Shown piece by piece: positions 24,801-33,500 of a stretch of DNA of 64,000 nucleotides. Both the position numbers and the translations under genes were made by a program. Each line of letters starts with the position of its first letter. Within the stretch, counting starts at the first letter, position 1. The notes beneath the pieces are model-generated. The model was given only the letters and a program-made list of their open reading frames with translations, searched no databases and had not been told where the DNA came from. The stretch comes from Incurvaria masculella (lineage: Eukaryota; Arthropoda; Insecta; Lepidoptera; Incurvariidae), in assembly GCA_946894095.1 (NCBI GenBank), contig OX335651.1:19366501-19430500 (forward strand). The letters are read 5' to 3'.

Positions 24801-25943
24801 AGTTCCCCTTGGAGACAGTTCCAGCCGCGCGGTGCCACTGCACCCAAGCCTGCTTTAGTTCTTCAGCGTTCTGGCTGTCGGAAAATATGGACGTTACACC
24901 TGGAAAAAAAAAGTGCACGAATGAATTCATTGGATCTATCAATCGAGCGAATCAACCAAAGTGTGACATGACTTGGTGTTGTTTCACTACCAGAACTTTA
25001 ATAAATCAATGCAATGCAATAATATAATCTAATTCCGTTTGCTATAATTTACATATGAATTTTGGTAGACTAGGTAAGACTTCTGAAGTAATAATTTGTT
25101 GACGAGAAATTACATATATGATCAGGTTTTAGCAAGACTGTTATACCTGGTTCCACCAACAAGTCACACTTGTTGGGATCATCGAACGAACAAATGGTAG
25201 CGGTGGCATAATTCGCCTTCATATTCGAGATGGCCTGTATGAGTCTCTGGTTAAGGTCCTCAGGCAACGCCGCGGTTCCGAGCTGCGAGTACTTCTTGAA
25301 CACCCGTCGCAGCTCTGGGTCTTCGAACTCGTGCCACGCGTATGTGACGGTCTCCTGCCAGTGCTCCTTTCGCTGTTCAGCAATCTCCAGCTCCGCCGTC
25401 ATCTGGGACATTTTGAAATCATGTGACAAACTACACAATTACTTTTAAAGACGCTGCCAAACAATGCAGTTCTATTGTGTTACTTGATTTTGCTCATAGA
25501 GCAAAACACGTTAAGATACACGATTTTTTTATATTGCTTCCATATTTGAAAATAGTAATATTGTTAGCGAATGGGGGAGCCATATTTAGTAACGACTGGA
25601 TGTTCGAATACAGATCACCGGTATTTGACTGATGCAAAACCGGTACGCTTTGAAAACTGCTGAGGACCTTACAGCAGAATACATCTTAAAGATTGGAAAC
25701 GTTTGCAATGACGTTGCGTACCATGACTTGAAGGTTATGGTCCGTCATGTTGCTGTCATAGTTCCAGTTAGCGATGGCGAGGCGGTGGTTGTCGGCGCCG
25801 GTGAGCTCGTCTAGGTGGTGCATGTAGGCTCGGCCGGCCGCCTCCTCCGCCGCTAGCTCGTCGCGCCGGCCCTGAGCCGCCACGAAGAACACGGACGCGA
25901 TCGCGCCCACGAGCGCTAGCTCGCCGATGACCTTCATCACCAT
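15736..25943 (-). CDS. Ance: Angiotensin-converting enzyme-like peptidyl dipeptidase, gene 1
   Basis: Second complete M2 peptidase, a tandem paralog of gene 2. Exons: 25722-25943, 25147-25402, 24756-24899, 23420-23611, 22676-22773, 20737-20909, 20152-20276, 19570-19697, 18450-18664, 17861-17998, 17110-17285, 15736-15812; total 1944 nt, 647 residues, all GT-AG. Residues 1-25 are a signal peptide (core [16 protein letters not shown]). The zinc site is His379, Glu380 and His383 with Glu407. Gln277, His349, Lys507, His509, Tyr516 and Tyr519 all sit at a constant offset of 4 from human testis ACE numbering. Cysteines 145/153, 348/366 and 534/551 form the three family disulfides. I see no membrane anchor. 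Only one exon 7 is present. Every catalytic residue I can check is intact, so an active secreted enzyme is expected. Confidence 0.93.
16633..17020 (+). repeat. SINE with 5S rRNA-derived head
   Basis: Starts TCAGCCTCAGTGGCCCAGTG. 16670-16725 matches the internal promoter of 5S rRNA (CCGAAGTTAAGCAACGCTGG and CTTGGATGGGTGACC). From 16750 it continues into the same body as the tRNA-headed SINEs (GGTTGGTACCATCGCATTGG, TGTGTTGGGCTAATACCATG) and ends in poly(A). In intron 11 of gene 1. Confidence 0.85.
17110..17285 (-). CDS. Gene 1 exon 11
   Basis: 176 bp, residues 564-622, [20 protein letters not shown] through [11 protein letters not shown]. Acceptor TTCACCAG, donor GTGAGT. Confidence 0.92.
17420..17660 (+). 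pseudogene. RTE-type non-LTR RT, C-terminal fragment
   Basis: Reads [40 protein letters not shown], then a stop and [20 protein letters not shown]. This is the conserved end of RTE-clade RT proteins, followed by a short (GACT)n run. In intron 10 of gene 1. Confidence 0.82.
17861..17998 (-). CDS. Gene 1 exon 10
   Basis: 138 bp, residues 518-563, [20 protein letters not shown] through [14 protein letters not shown]. Acceptor TTTTTACAG, donor GTATGT. Confidence 0.9.
18450..18664 (-). CDS. Gene 1 exon 9
   Basis: 215 bp, residues 447-517, [20 protein letters not shown] through [13 protein letters not shown]. Acceptor TTATTCCAG, donor GTATGG. Confidence 0.92.
19390..19525 (-). repeat. SINE 3' fragment
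   Basis: Minus-strand AAGGTTCTGGCATGGCACCT through CCATCCATGTCAGG and a T-rich end. Intron 8 of gene 1. Comparable tails lie at 15885-15955 and 22985-23035 on the plus strand. Confidence 0.6.
19570..19697 (-). CDS. Gene 1 exon 8
   Basis: 128 bp, residues 404-446, [20 protein letters not shown] with zinc ligand Glu407. Ends INQLYKM before GTAAGA. Confidence 0.92.
20152..20276 (-). CDS. Gene 1 exon 7, zinc motif
   Basis: 125 bp, residues 362-403: [15 protein letters not shown], then [13 protein letters not shown] and FRAGANPG. Acceptor AAATTGCAG, donor GTTACT. Resembles gene 2 exon 7a in FFQTT. I found no second copy in the flanking introns. Confidence 0.92.
20737..20909 (-). CDS. Gene 1 exon 6
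   Basis: 173 bp, residues 305-361, [19 protein letters not shown] and [16 protein letters not shown]. Acceptor TATTTCTAG, donor GTATTT. Confidence 0.92.
21715..22362. repeat. AACCGACTTC foldback element, copy with telomere-like loop
   Basis: Arms of about 105 bp (from TAACCGACTTCAAAG to GAGTCGGCGTCAGCC, mirrored on the right) around a loop containing (CCTAA)7, then a single-copy 3' part ending TTTTTTTGAAGTCGGTTAAAA. Intron 5 of gene 1. Copy 2 is 34887-35508. Confidence 0.75.
21852..21888. repeat. (CCTAA)n telomere-type microsatellite
   Basis: Seven head-to-tail CCTAA units in the loop of the foldback element. TTAGG is the insect telomere motif. Copy 2 of the element lacks it. Confidence 0.9.
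22676..22773 (-). CDS. Gene 1 exon 5
   Basis: 98 bp, residues 272-304, [20 protein letters not shown], Gln277 included. Acceptor TGTTTCAG, donor GTATGC. Confidence 0.88.
23420..23611 (-). CDS. Gene 1 exon 4
   Basis: 192 bp, residues 208-271, [19 protein letters not shown] through GPIPAHLL. Acceptor ACAAATAG, donor GTAATA. Confidence 0.9.
24121..24599. mobile_element. TTAA-flanked piggyBac-type MITE, copy 1
   Basis: TTAA at 24121-24124 and 24596-24599. Ends GGCGCTAGGACTAGCC and GGGCTTGGTACTAGCC (reverse complement) are imperfect inverted repeats. No ORF. Intron 3 of gene 1. Confidence 0.8.
24756..24899 (-). CDS. Gene 1 exon 3
   Basis: 144 bp, residues 160-207, [16 protein letters not shown] and NNEAAKLN. 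Acceptor TTTTTCCAG, donor GTTAGT. Confidence 0.9.
25147..25402 (-). CDS. Gene 1 exon 2
   Basis: 256 bp, residues 75-159, after acceptor ATGTCCCAG. Carries [19 protein letters not shown] and [12 protein letters not shown]. Donor GTATAA. Intron 1 is only about 320 bp here, against 6.6 kb in the third copy. Confidence 0.9.
25722..25943 (-). CDS. Gene 1 exon 1 (signal peptide)
   Basis: Residues 1-74. MVMKV start, hydrophobic core, then [15 protein letters not shown]. Ends GTCATG before GTACGC. ACCGCAG directly precedes the ATG, again suggesting an upstream intron. Nearly identical to the third copy's exon at 8487-8705. Confidence 0.87.
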
Positions 25944-26039
25944 CTGCGGTCATTGCATCAGTTTTAAGAGCATTTTACTAACTCCGGCCGACTATAAAAT
26001 GAACAATCTTACTTCCATCATATCTCAATTACCCGGCCC

Positions 26040-26650
26040 TTACGTCTTGCAAACGTCTAAGGCGTCAAGGTTCTCTTGGTCCCAGGCGGCTACTTTTTCG
26101 AGAAAATTATCCACCTTATTGTCCATAGAGCGTTGCACTTCGCAGGGCTGTGCATCTTCGCTCTTCCAATTCCTGACATACCCCGCATGCTCCGTGCTGT
26201 CATTAGCGTAACTGTGAATCATGCCTAGTGACAGTAAATTAAGGTTAAAAATAGTGTAGGTGACAGCACGGAGCCCTGCAGGACACCAGCTTCTATCAGC
26301 AACGTATAAGAGCGGCCAACAGGAAGCTGGCGATCCATGAGACTCCCGCTTTGCTAGCAGGCCCCGGTGCCAAACACGGTGTAAGGCTTCGGAGATGTCC
26401 AATACCACTGCCAGCGAATCCTCAAAATTGTCCAGTCTTTGATCCCGTATTTGCGTAAACTACCTAGGAAGTTGAGTTGTTTGTCCTGTTGAGCGTGGTT
26501 TTCAGGAAAACCATCCAGGAGTTTATTCGCTTCTCCCAGCTCCCAGTTGGAAATGCATGGGTAATGCCCGAGACCTAAGTTTCCGAGGTGGACGAACAGT
26601 TTTCCGTCGCCCTGCTGAGGTACATGAAGAGTGCACCAGTTTCATCGACA
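26040..26650 (-). pseudogene. Non-LTR reverse transcriptase remnant upstream of gene 1
   Basis: Minus strand reads VLDISEALHRVWHRGLLAK, DRSWCPAGLRAVTYTIFNLN, GMIHSYANDSTEHAGYV and FLEKVAAWDQENLDALDVCK: RT core with the catalytic YADD changed to YAND. 26408-26650 continues 5' with more breaks. Homologous to 9950-10330. Confidence 0.8.
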
Positions 26651-26819
26651 CCAAGATTTACAGAGCGATACAGGCTAGCATAGATTCAAACCAATAGTAA
26701 TGCGTGACGGCAACACATTTTAATCTAAACAAAATTAAACATCGCATGTTGGAGAGATCAATACGGAAAGGGAAGGAAGAAATTTTGGGGGCTTATTAAA
26801 ACCGCAGGACAATATTTTA

Positions 26820-28775
26820 CATGACCTATAATCTTGCATGGATTCCGAACGATGGAACAGCTCGCATTCGTTACGAACTTATGAAACTCAGAAAGAGAAA
26901 CTAAGTGGTGTTCGCAACTGATTATATTTACCTAAAACCTAATGGCGCAACGGTGTCGACACTAGTCTACCACCGGTTACCCTAAAATCTAATTTCGGGG
27001 CTCGGGAGCCAGAAATGGCCTTGGGTGACGCTTATTGTCGTAATTACATACCAATAGAGTTCTCCTTATTGAGTGGTTACAAAATCCACAGGGCATATCA
27101 CTCCGAGGAACGCGGACCCGTTTAGGTACAGGCTCAATGTTTTCCGCTGTTGTCCACTATGGCCCGCCAGGCGACTAGCAACTTGGCATCTAAATGAATT
27201 AGTAACCGTATGGAGCGACACATTTCGTCACGGATGTCCACCCGTTATGGTCATTTTGGGATGCTGGAAATTCAGTGACCAGACGATGGAATTTTCGGTG
27301 GACCAAATTATTTAAATATATCTATGATATAAATATGTTATGATTTAATCGGGTGAATTTTTGACCTATTTCAGCATATGGTTAAACTTTTCCATCACCC
27401 ACAATTGAAATTTTAATATGCACTTGATTTTATTTTTGCTTGAACGAATTATTTTCTGCTCAACTTGTCACTGTCACAAATGTCACTGTTAATCATCAGA
27501 TATAATGTAAATCTTGGTTTAGTGGTATAAATAAAGCATACATCCTTCAACACACATTAAAAATAAAGAAATGAAAGGAACGGCTTCTCCTTTTTACCTA
27601 TCTTAAAATTGCAATAATTGTAATTACAATGATTACAAGATTCACACAGGTTATAAAAAGAGTCGTTAATAATCATACTAAATTTGGATTTCGAATGTAA
27701 AATTACTTGACATTAAATTACATTAGATTTAATTATTTGACAAAAAAAAAACAATAAAATAAATAATCGAATAAACAAGTGAAGTCTGGCAACCGTACTG
27801 CTTGGATAGAATAGACCATAACAAAGTCACCTCTTCTCCGACAACGTTCTCGGCCATTCTTGATGGTTGATGTGTACTCATTGTCTATCCATTGACTTGG
27901 TAATTCAAGGAAAACCTCAATTCGCTTTGCAGTGCTTGGCAAGATAATGTTTTTAACATATTTCATATTGTGTTTGTGTTTATATGCAAACTTACTAAGC
28001 CAAATGACTTGCTCAGTGAATCCTTTTCGTTGTCTAGTCAACGCATATGGTCCCCACGAATCAGAGATTTATTGAGAATATTTTTCCTTTCTTTCAAGTT
28101 TATTCTTAGACCAATAGCGTTATAATTTTAAGTGTTTATTTATTTCTGTCATTTTCCTCCCATGAACACGTCAATTTCTAATACAACCCTGCAAATTTTA
28201 TCTATGTATTTTCCATTTTTTACTTATTCGCTCACTTTCTCAACCATCTCAACACATCTACTCGTAACATATGCTTCATTATGAACGAAACTATTTAAAA
28301 TTAAGAAACGACGATGGGTTTTAACTAATTTATCATTAACAGGACTGCAAGGTTATCGCTTAGATCTTACTTTTTTCATTGTGTATTAAAAATGTATTGT
28401 GTATTTGACTTACTAACCTTACTGATCTCCTGGGTGTGAAGATCGACCGATAGACATAAAATTCCCTACTGCAGAGTATGAGGTAAGGCCTTAATCGCAA
28501 GCTGCCAACTTTGAAGGTCTTATCACTAGAGATATGTCAACTTGTTGAAAATATCGATAAATATTGTGCAAGAATGCGCTGAACAAGATATTTGACGTGG
28601 TAAGATTAGCACTGAGATAAAATGGGTTAACGAACCGTGATATGACAAAACAATTGCATTATATTTAACAAATACACGGCGTTTGTATTAATGTTTTTGG
28701 AAAAAACGATTTTCAATTGTTATTTTTATGTTAGGCGCAGCTCTGACGTGCACCAAGCCCTTACAAAGGAAGTTT
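26820..28775. other. Intergenic, SINE remnant then nothing recognised
   Basis: 26820-26915 is a degraded SINE on the minus strand (GCATGGATTCCGAACGATGG). From 26950 to 28775 I see no gene, repeat family or RNA. Confidence 0.5.
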
Positions 28776-28834
28776 TTTTTTTCATTTAACTGGACATGGA
28801 TGGCTAATACCAATATAATAATGTAGATACCTTC

Positions 28835-28925
28835 AGGATCACCTTCAGGATTCAGGGATACCTCGGGGTCGTCGACGAGATGCGCGGCACGGCAATCAGG
28901 GATTAGCGCATACATTCCAATTCTA
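28835..28925 (-). other. Short coding-like stretch of unknown origin
   Basis: After an acceptor-like CCTGCTCTAG, the frame reads IGMYALIPDCRAAHLVDDPE and VSLNPEGDPEG, then GTATCT. GC content is higher than around it. It ends phase 1, so it does not fit ahead of gene 1 exon 1 (phase 0). A SINE tail lies at 28775-28815. Not recognised; could be an exon fragment or mobile-element debris. Confidence 0.3.
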
Positions 28926-29249
28926 GAGCAGGATAATCTATGAAAAGTAAAATTTTGACCCAAATTACGTTTGTTCTTTTTAATTATTTAAGTGAATGTC
29001 ATGGGTTTGGCTGAACACTTCTTATTATACTGTTTTACTTGTTCTAGAAATTAATTTCCTGTAGCAGGCTGTTCTTCTAAGATGCACCGGCGCAACAGTT
29101 TTAATCTCTTAGCCTATTTATATGATTTTAAAAAGATCAATCATTTTATATTTTATCCAGTGCCTGTTCAATCGATTATAATCCAGTGCTTCACATGTTG
29201 TAGTATTTATTGCAATATAGTGCAAATAGGCGTCAAGTAATTGATCTAA

Positions 29250-29400
29250 TAGTCAGTCAGTCAGTCAGTCAGTCAGCGTGTTTGCGTCCACTGCTGGACA
29301 TACGCCTCTCCAATTTTCCTCCAGTCCTCCCGGCCTTCAGCGGTACGGATCCACTGCTTTCCGCCAACGCACTTGATGTCGTCGTCCCACCTGATCTAAT
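29250..29400 (-). pseudogene. RTE-type element 3' end with (CTGA)n tail
   Basis: Minus strand reads RWDDDIKCVGGKQWIRTAEG, REDWRKIGEAYVQQW and a stop, then runs into repeated CTGA (29250-29277). RTE elements end in short tandem repeats, so this is a 5'-truncated 3' terminus. Confidence 0.8.
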
Positions 29401-30059
29401 AACAATAGATGATCCAACAGTTTTTTTACTTTTGATATCAGTACGTCTATGAAGTTCATTAATTATTGACAGTAGTCTATACATTTTGCGGATTTCTTGA
29501 GCAAAAGATTTGTATTAACATGTTTAAGGGCGTATATCATGGGTTATCGAAAAAATCAAAACGTACAGACGTAGCGCTCAGTTAGTTCAATAAAAGCAAA
29601 ATTTCAGAAAAAGATTTCTTATTTTGACTAAGGAAACAGGCACGAGCCATGCTAACATAACCACTTATCTGTACCATCCCGGTCTACCCCTTCGGGCAAA
29701 CTGCGTTATCTTATTTGTGTCAATGTATATAATTATGTTTTACGCTCGTATAATTTTGCAATCAAAGTAAATTCCAACGCTTTTTATGTCACCGAAAATA
29801 GATGGCTGTCTTACATCTATAGGATCGTGATATAAGCACATTACATATTTTTTTGCAATTAACTGTGTGCCATGTTAGGACCTTTCTTTTACAAATAGAC
29901 AAAACAAAAACGCGTTGACCCTCTTTTATTCACCAACTAGTGAGTAGAGAACAATTTGATATGGATTTTCCCAACCATGAAATTATATTAGCTATCCACG
30001 TCAAGCAACTATTGCCAGGGAGGCATTTTCGCATTGAATGGATAATGGTGGAATCGTCA

Positions 30060-30205
30060 ATTTTTTTTTTCCATTCAGTTAAAAGTATACGTGCAATATA
30101 AGGAAGGTCCTGAGATGGTCTCTAGTTTCCATGAGGTATGTTGGGATAATATCAAGACAATAGATGTGGTAGCCATTCATGTCTAGTTCCATAAAAAAAC
30201 CACGT
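30060..30205 (+). repeat. SINE 3' half
   Basis: GTGCAATATAAGGAAGGTCC through GTTGGGATAATATCAAGAC and CATTCATGTCTAGTTCC, then A-rich. Just downstream of gene 2. Confidence 0.65.
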
Positions 30206-30257
30206 GATATTTTTTAGTCATATTAAATCAAACCAGCCTTTACAAATTATTTACAAC

Positions 30258-30263
30258 TTTATT
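30258..30263 (-). terminator. Candidate poly(A) signal of gene 2
   Basis: AATAAA on the minus strand, about 200 nt after the gene 2 stop, in ACAATAAAGTTG. Position and sequence fit a polyadenylation signal. Confidence 0.5.
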
Positions 30264-30458
30264 GTAAAAATTGTGCAATCCTCATCAAAAATATTTTCCT
30301 ATTATAAATTAAGTCATTCATTAAAAACACATAGCTAATGTCTAATCACACTGGTTACAACTAGCACTGGCGCGTTCCGGCCACTGGTGTCACTGGGATC
30401 GCCAGTGCTGCTTGTGGCAACACCACCAGCGTGAATTCTGGGGTCTGAGGTCCTGCTA

Positions 30459-30535
30459 TCACGCCTTTTCTGTGCTGGCTTCGGGTTTGTGAGTCGCTGC
30501 TTCGAGGGCAGCCTTCTGTTCTTCTGTACAGTACT
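30459..30535 (-). CDS. Gene 2 exon 12 (C-terminus and stop)
   Basis: 77 bp after acceptor ATGTTCCAG, joining as [20 protein letters not shown] and ending in TGA. Same length as gene 1 exon 12, with YCTEEQ conserved between them. The hydrophilic tail has no anchor, supporting secretion. Confidence 0.85.
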
Positions 30536-33500
30536 CTGGAACATAGATAACACCGGTTAGTGGTGACCCCTCGGCTTCCCTTCGATCGATATCGACCGAG
30601 TTTTTTGCGCATTATTCCAAAGGAAGAATAAAGGTCGATGTTGACTGGAATTTTGGCGCAAAAATCTTCTTAATTAAAGTCGGTTAAAAAGCGCGAAAGG
30701 CAAATCTGGCAACTGCTATATCAGCATCATTCTTTATTTAAACGTCTATTAGGGACGGCCTTTAAGAGCATCCGAGAAATACTTTCTGAAGTCCAGAAGT
30801 TATCCGTTTGATGTAAAAAAATCAAAAATCAACCGTTACTATAATAACCAGAAGATATACTCTACAAGCTCTCTGCAGTTTTTCTTTATTATTTCTTGGG
30901 ATGGTAGATAATCTTATAAATTCTTAAAACAGATAATAAAACATTGGCAGTAGGCATCTAAATACATTCGTTGAAAATTAGTAGAAATCATGATTGTTCT
31001 GCAGCTGTTTGAGAATGCACAACATACATCGCTTCTTCAGTACCTTCAAAGGGAACCTACTAGCCTTTGCTAGTCGTGAGCGTCAAGCGAGGTTAAACAA
31101 TGAAAAGAGCTGCGTGGTGACAACTTACGGACGGTGCTGGGTTCCCAACCGATGTATTCGCCAGTCCGCTGATTCTCCTTCTGCAACCACTCGTGCAGCG
31201 GCTTGAAGTATTCCAGCAGTCCGTCCGCGCGCATCTCCCGCTGGCCCGTCAGCGCTTCCATCGCGTCAGGCCACGGCTTCGAAGAGCCCATTTTAAGCAT
31301 GTTACTGGAAAAGATATGTTTATTTGAATCCATTTTGTTTGAGATAGTAGCCTGAACTAACCTCACAGCGCTTGAATGTAACCATTTGACAACAGCCTTG
31401 TTGTTTCCCATGGTTTGTTAACTAGTTGGGTGAACAGAAAACAGAATGAATTAATCTGACGTTTGGTTACCGTCACTTGCCTGTTTACCCGGAGAGATAA
31501 TTTACCATGTTAAGGCAAATTAGCATCAACTACTCGCGCCATACAAATGCACTTTTTAACAAATGTAATAATATGTAGTGAAACGCTTCAGCAAATCCAA
31601 ATAGAACTACAGACTGATAATGGATTGTTAATATTTTTTGATTCCATCATATATTTAAATAATAATAAAAATAAAAAAGTTGATTTTTCACATTAGAAAT
31701 CTGAAAGTAATTCGATTTCTAGATATAAGCAAAAAGAGCATATATGCATAAACAAAAAGTTCCATTTGCTTTTAGATTTCTACATTTAATCAAAAAAGTT
31801 CGGAAGTGGACACTATTTCCGCAAAGTATTTTGTATAAAAAAAAGAAACATACATTAACGAAAATAGGTTGATTCCTAGATAAGAAATCATATATTGTAA
31901 GAATGACACTTATAATCGTCAGACTTGGTTAGTTAACTTGGGGTGCCTCGTCTAACTTTGCGATTTGGCTAGTACCAGGGCCTTAACCCCCAAACCTGGC
32001 TGCCCAAAGCAAGTCTATAAATGAAAAACTGTAGCTCGACACATCAAAAGTCTCGATAACTTGTGTCACTAGGACAGGGTGTCAGGCTCAGCAAGTATAT
32101 TCCTGGCATTCATTAATCAGGAATCCTGATTCTAAAAAAACGCTTTTATAGCGATTTTAAAAGCTAATTTTTCCATGGAAAACCTTGATTGATTAAAAAA
32201 AACTATGCTCCGGAATATTTTGGTCAAGAAAATAGTTTACAAAACCGCTAAAAAAGCGGTTTTCTAGACTCAGGATTCCTGATTCCTGATTACTGAATGC
32301 CAGGAATAGACCTGCAGCTCAGGATTCCATAGCCCCTCTTGATGTATAATAAATAAGGACTACTCGAATTTAATCAAATCCATCAAAAGATAAGCCAGAT
32401 TCCCAATGGAGTTTTTATTTCTTCGTCAGAGGTTTGAAATGACGTTACTCGAAACAAAGTGTAGTTGTTCGTATGACTTTAAAGGCATACCTCAGTGCGT
32501 TGCCGGCAGCGACGCTCTGGTAGATGTCACAGTCCACCAGTTTCTTGTTCGGGTCAGTGGGAGAGTACTCGCCGGCGAGTTTGCACAGTGCTCTATGGAA
32601 TTGGAACTGCACTATGAACGACACGTAGTACCTGCAAAAAGAACACGCATACACCTGCAGATAGAACATTTACAAAAACGTTTACAGTGGTTGGACATAA
32701 ATCTTTTTTTATTATTTTGAAAACTAGGTGGGGACCTATGAACCCTTGACAATATTATGACGGCAAATCACCAATTTGCATACATCAATTAGCGGTACAC
32801 TATTTCTGCTTGTCTTTTTCTTTACCGTCCAACACTGATCATTCCATGTGTTCGTCGTGTAAGGATTCGGCGATTTGAAGTACTCCTTTTCGGTTTCTAA
32901 AATTCGGAAATAACATCAAGAGACATCGTGATGAAACTTTAATACAGTTGCATTATACCCTACATTCAGTGGTTATACGAAGATGTTGTATATTATCATT
33001 TATCATATAGAATTTCTAAACAATTATGCAACAGTTTTGTATAATAAGGAATACAACTGTTGCTGTGAAACCGAAAATTAAGATTCGTTCACATATTTAT
33101 GCCTGCATCAATTTCATTCAATATCAATCAAGGTCGTGATACCTTGCATATTCGACATCGGCCGAGACGTGATACTTGGCCGCGGCGTCGAAGTCATCCT
33201 CGCTCCTCGGCGCCGGCGGCTCGACGCCCTGGAGCGACTCCCGCAGCCGCCAGTAGTGGCAGTTGTAGTTCTCCGGCGTGGTCGCCCCGCGGAACACGCC
33301 GTAGCGAAACAGGTCCAGGAGGTAGCCGAACGGGAGGAACACGATCTTGTCTATCCCCTGCAAAGGATTATTTGACGTCACGGCAGTGTCCAAACGGGCA
33401 GGATAACCGTTTACTTGTTTTTCAGGAGGTAGCCGAACAGGAGGAACACGATCTTGTCTATACCCTGGATGACCAGGCAGTATGACCAGAGGTCCTATCA

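Noticed and set aside
29250..29277. CRISPR or satellite array
   Set aside because: Simple CTGA tetranucleotide run forming the tail of an RTE element; no spacers.
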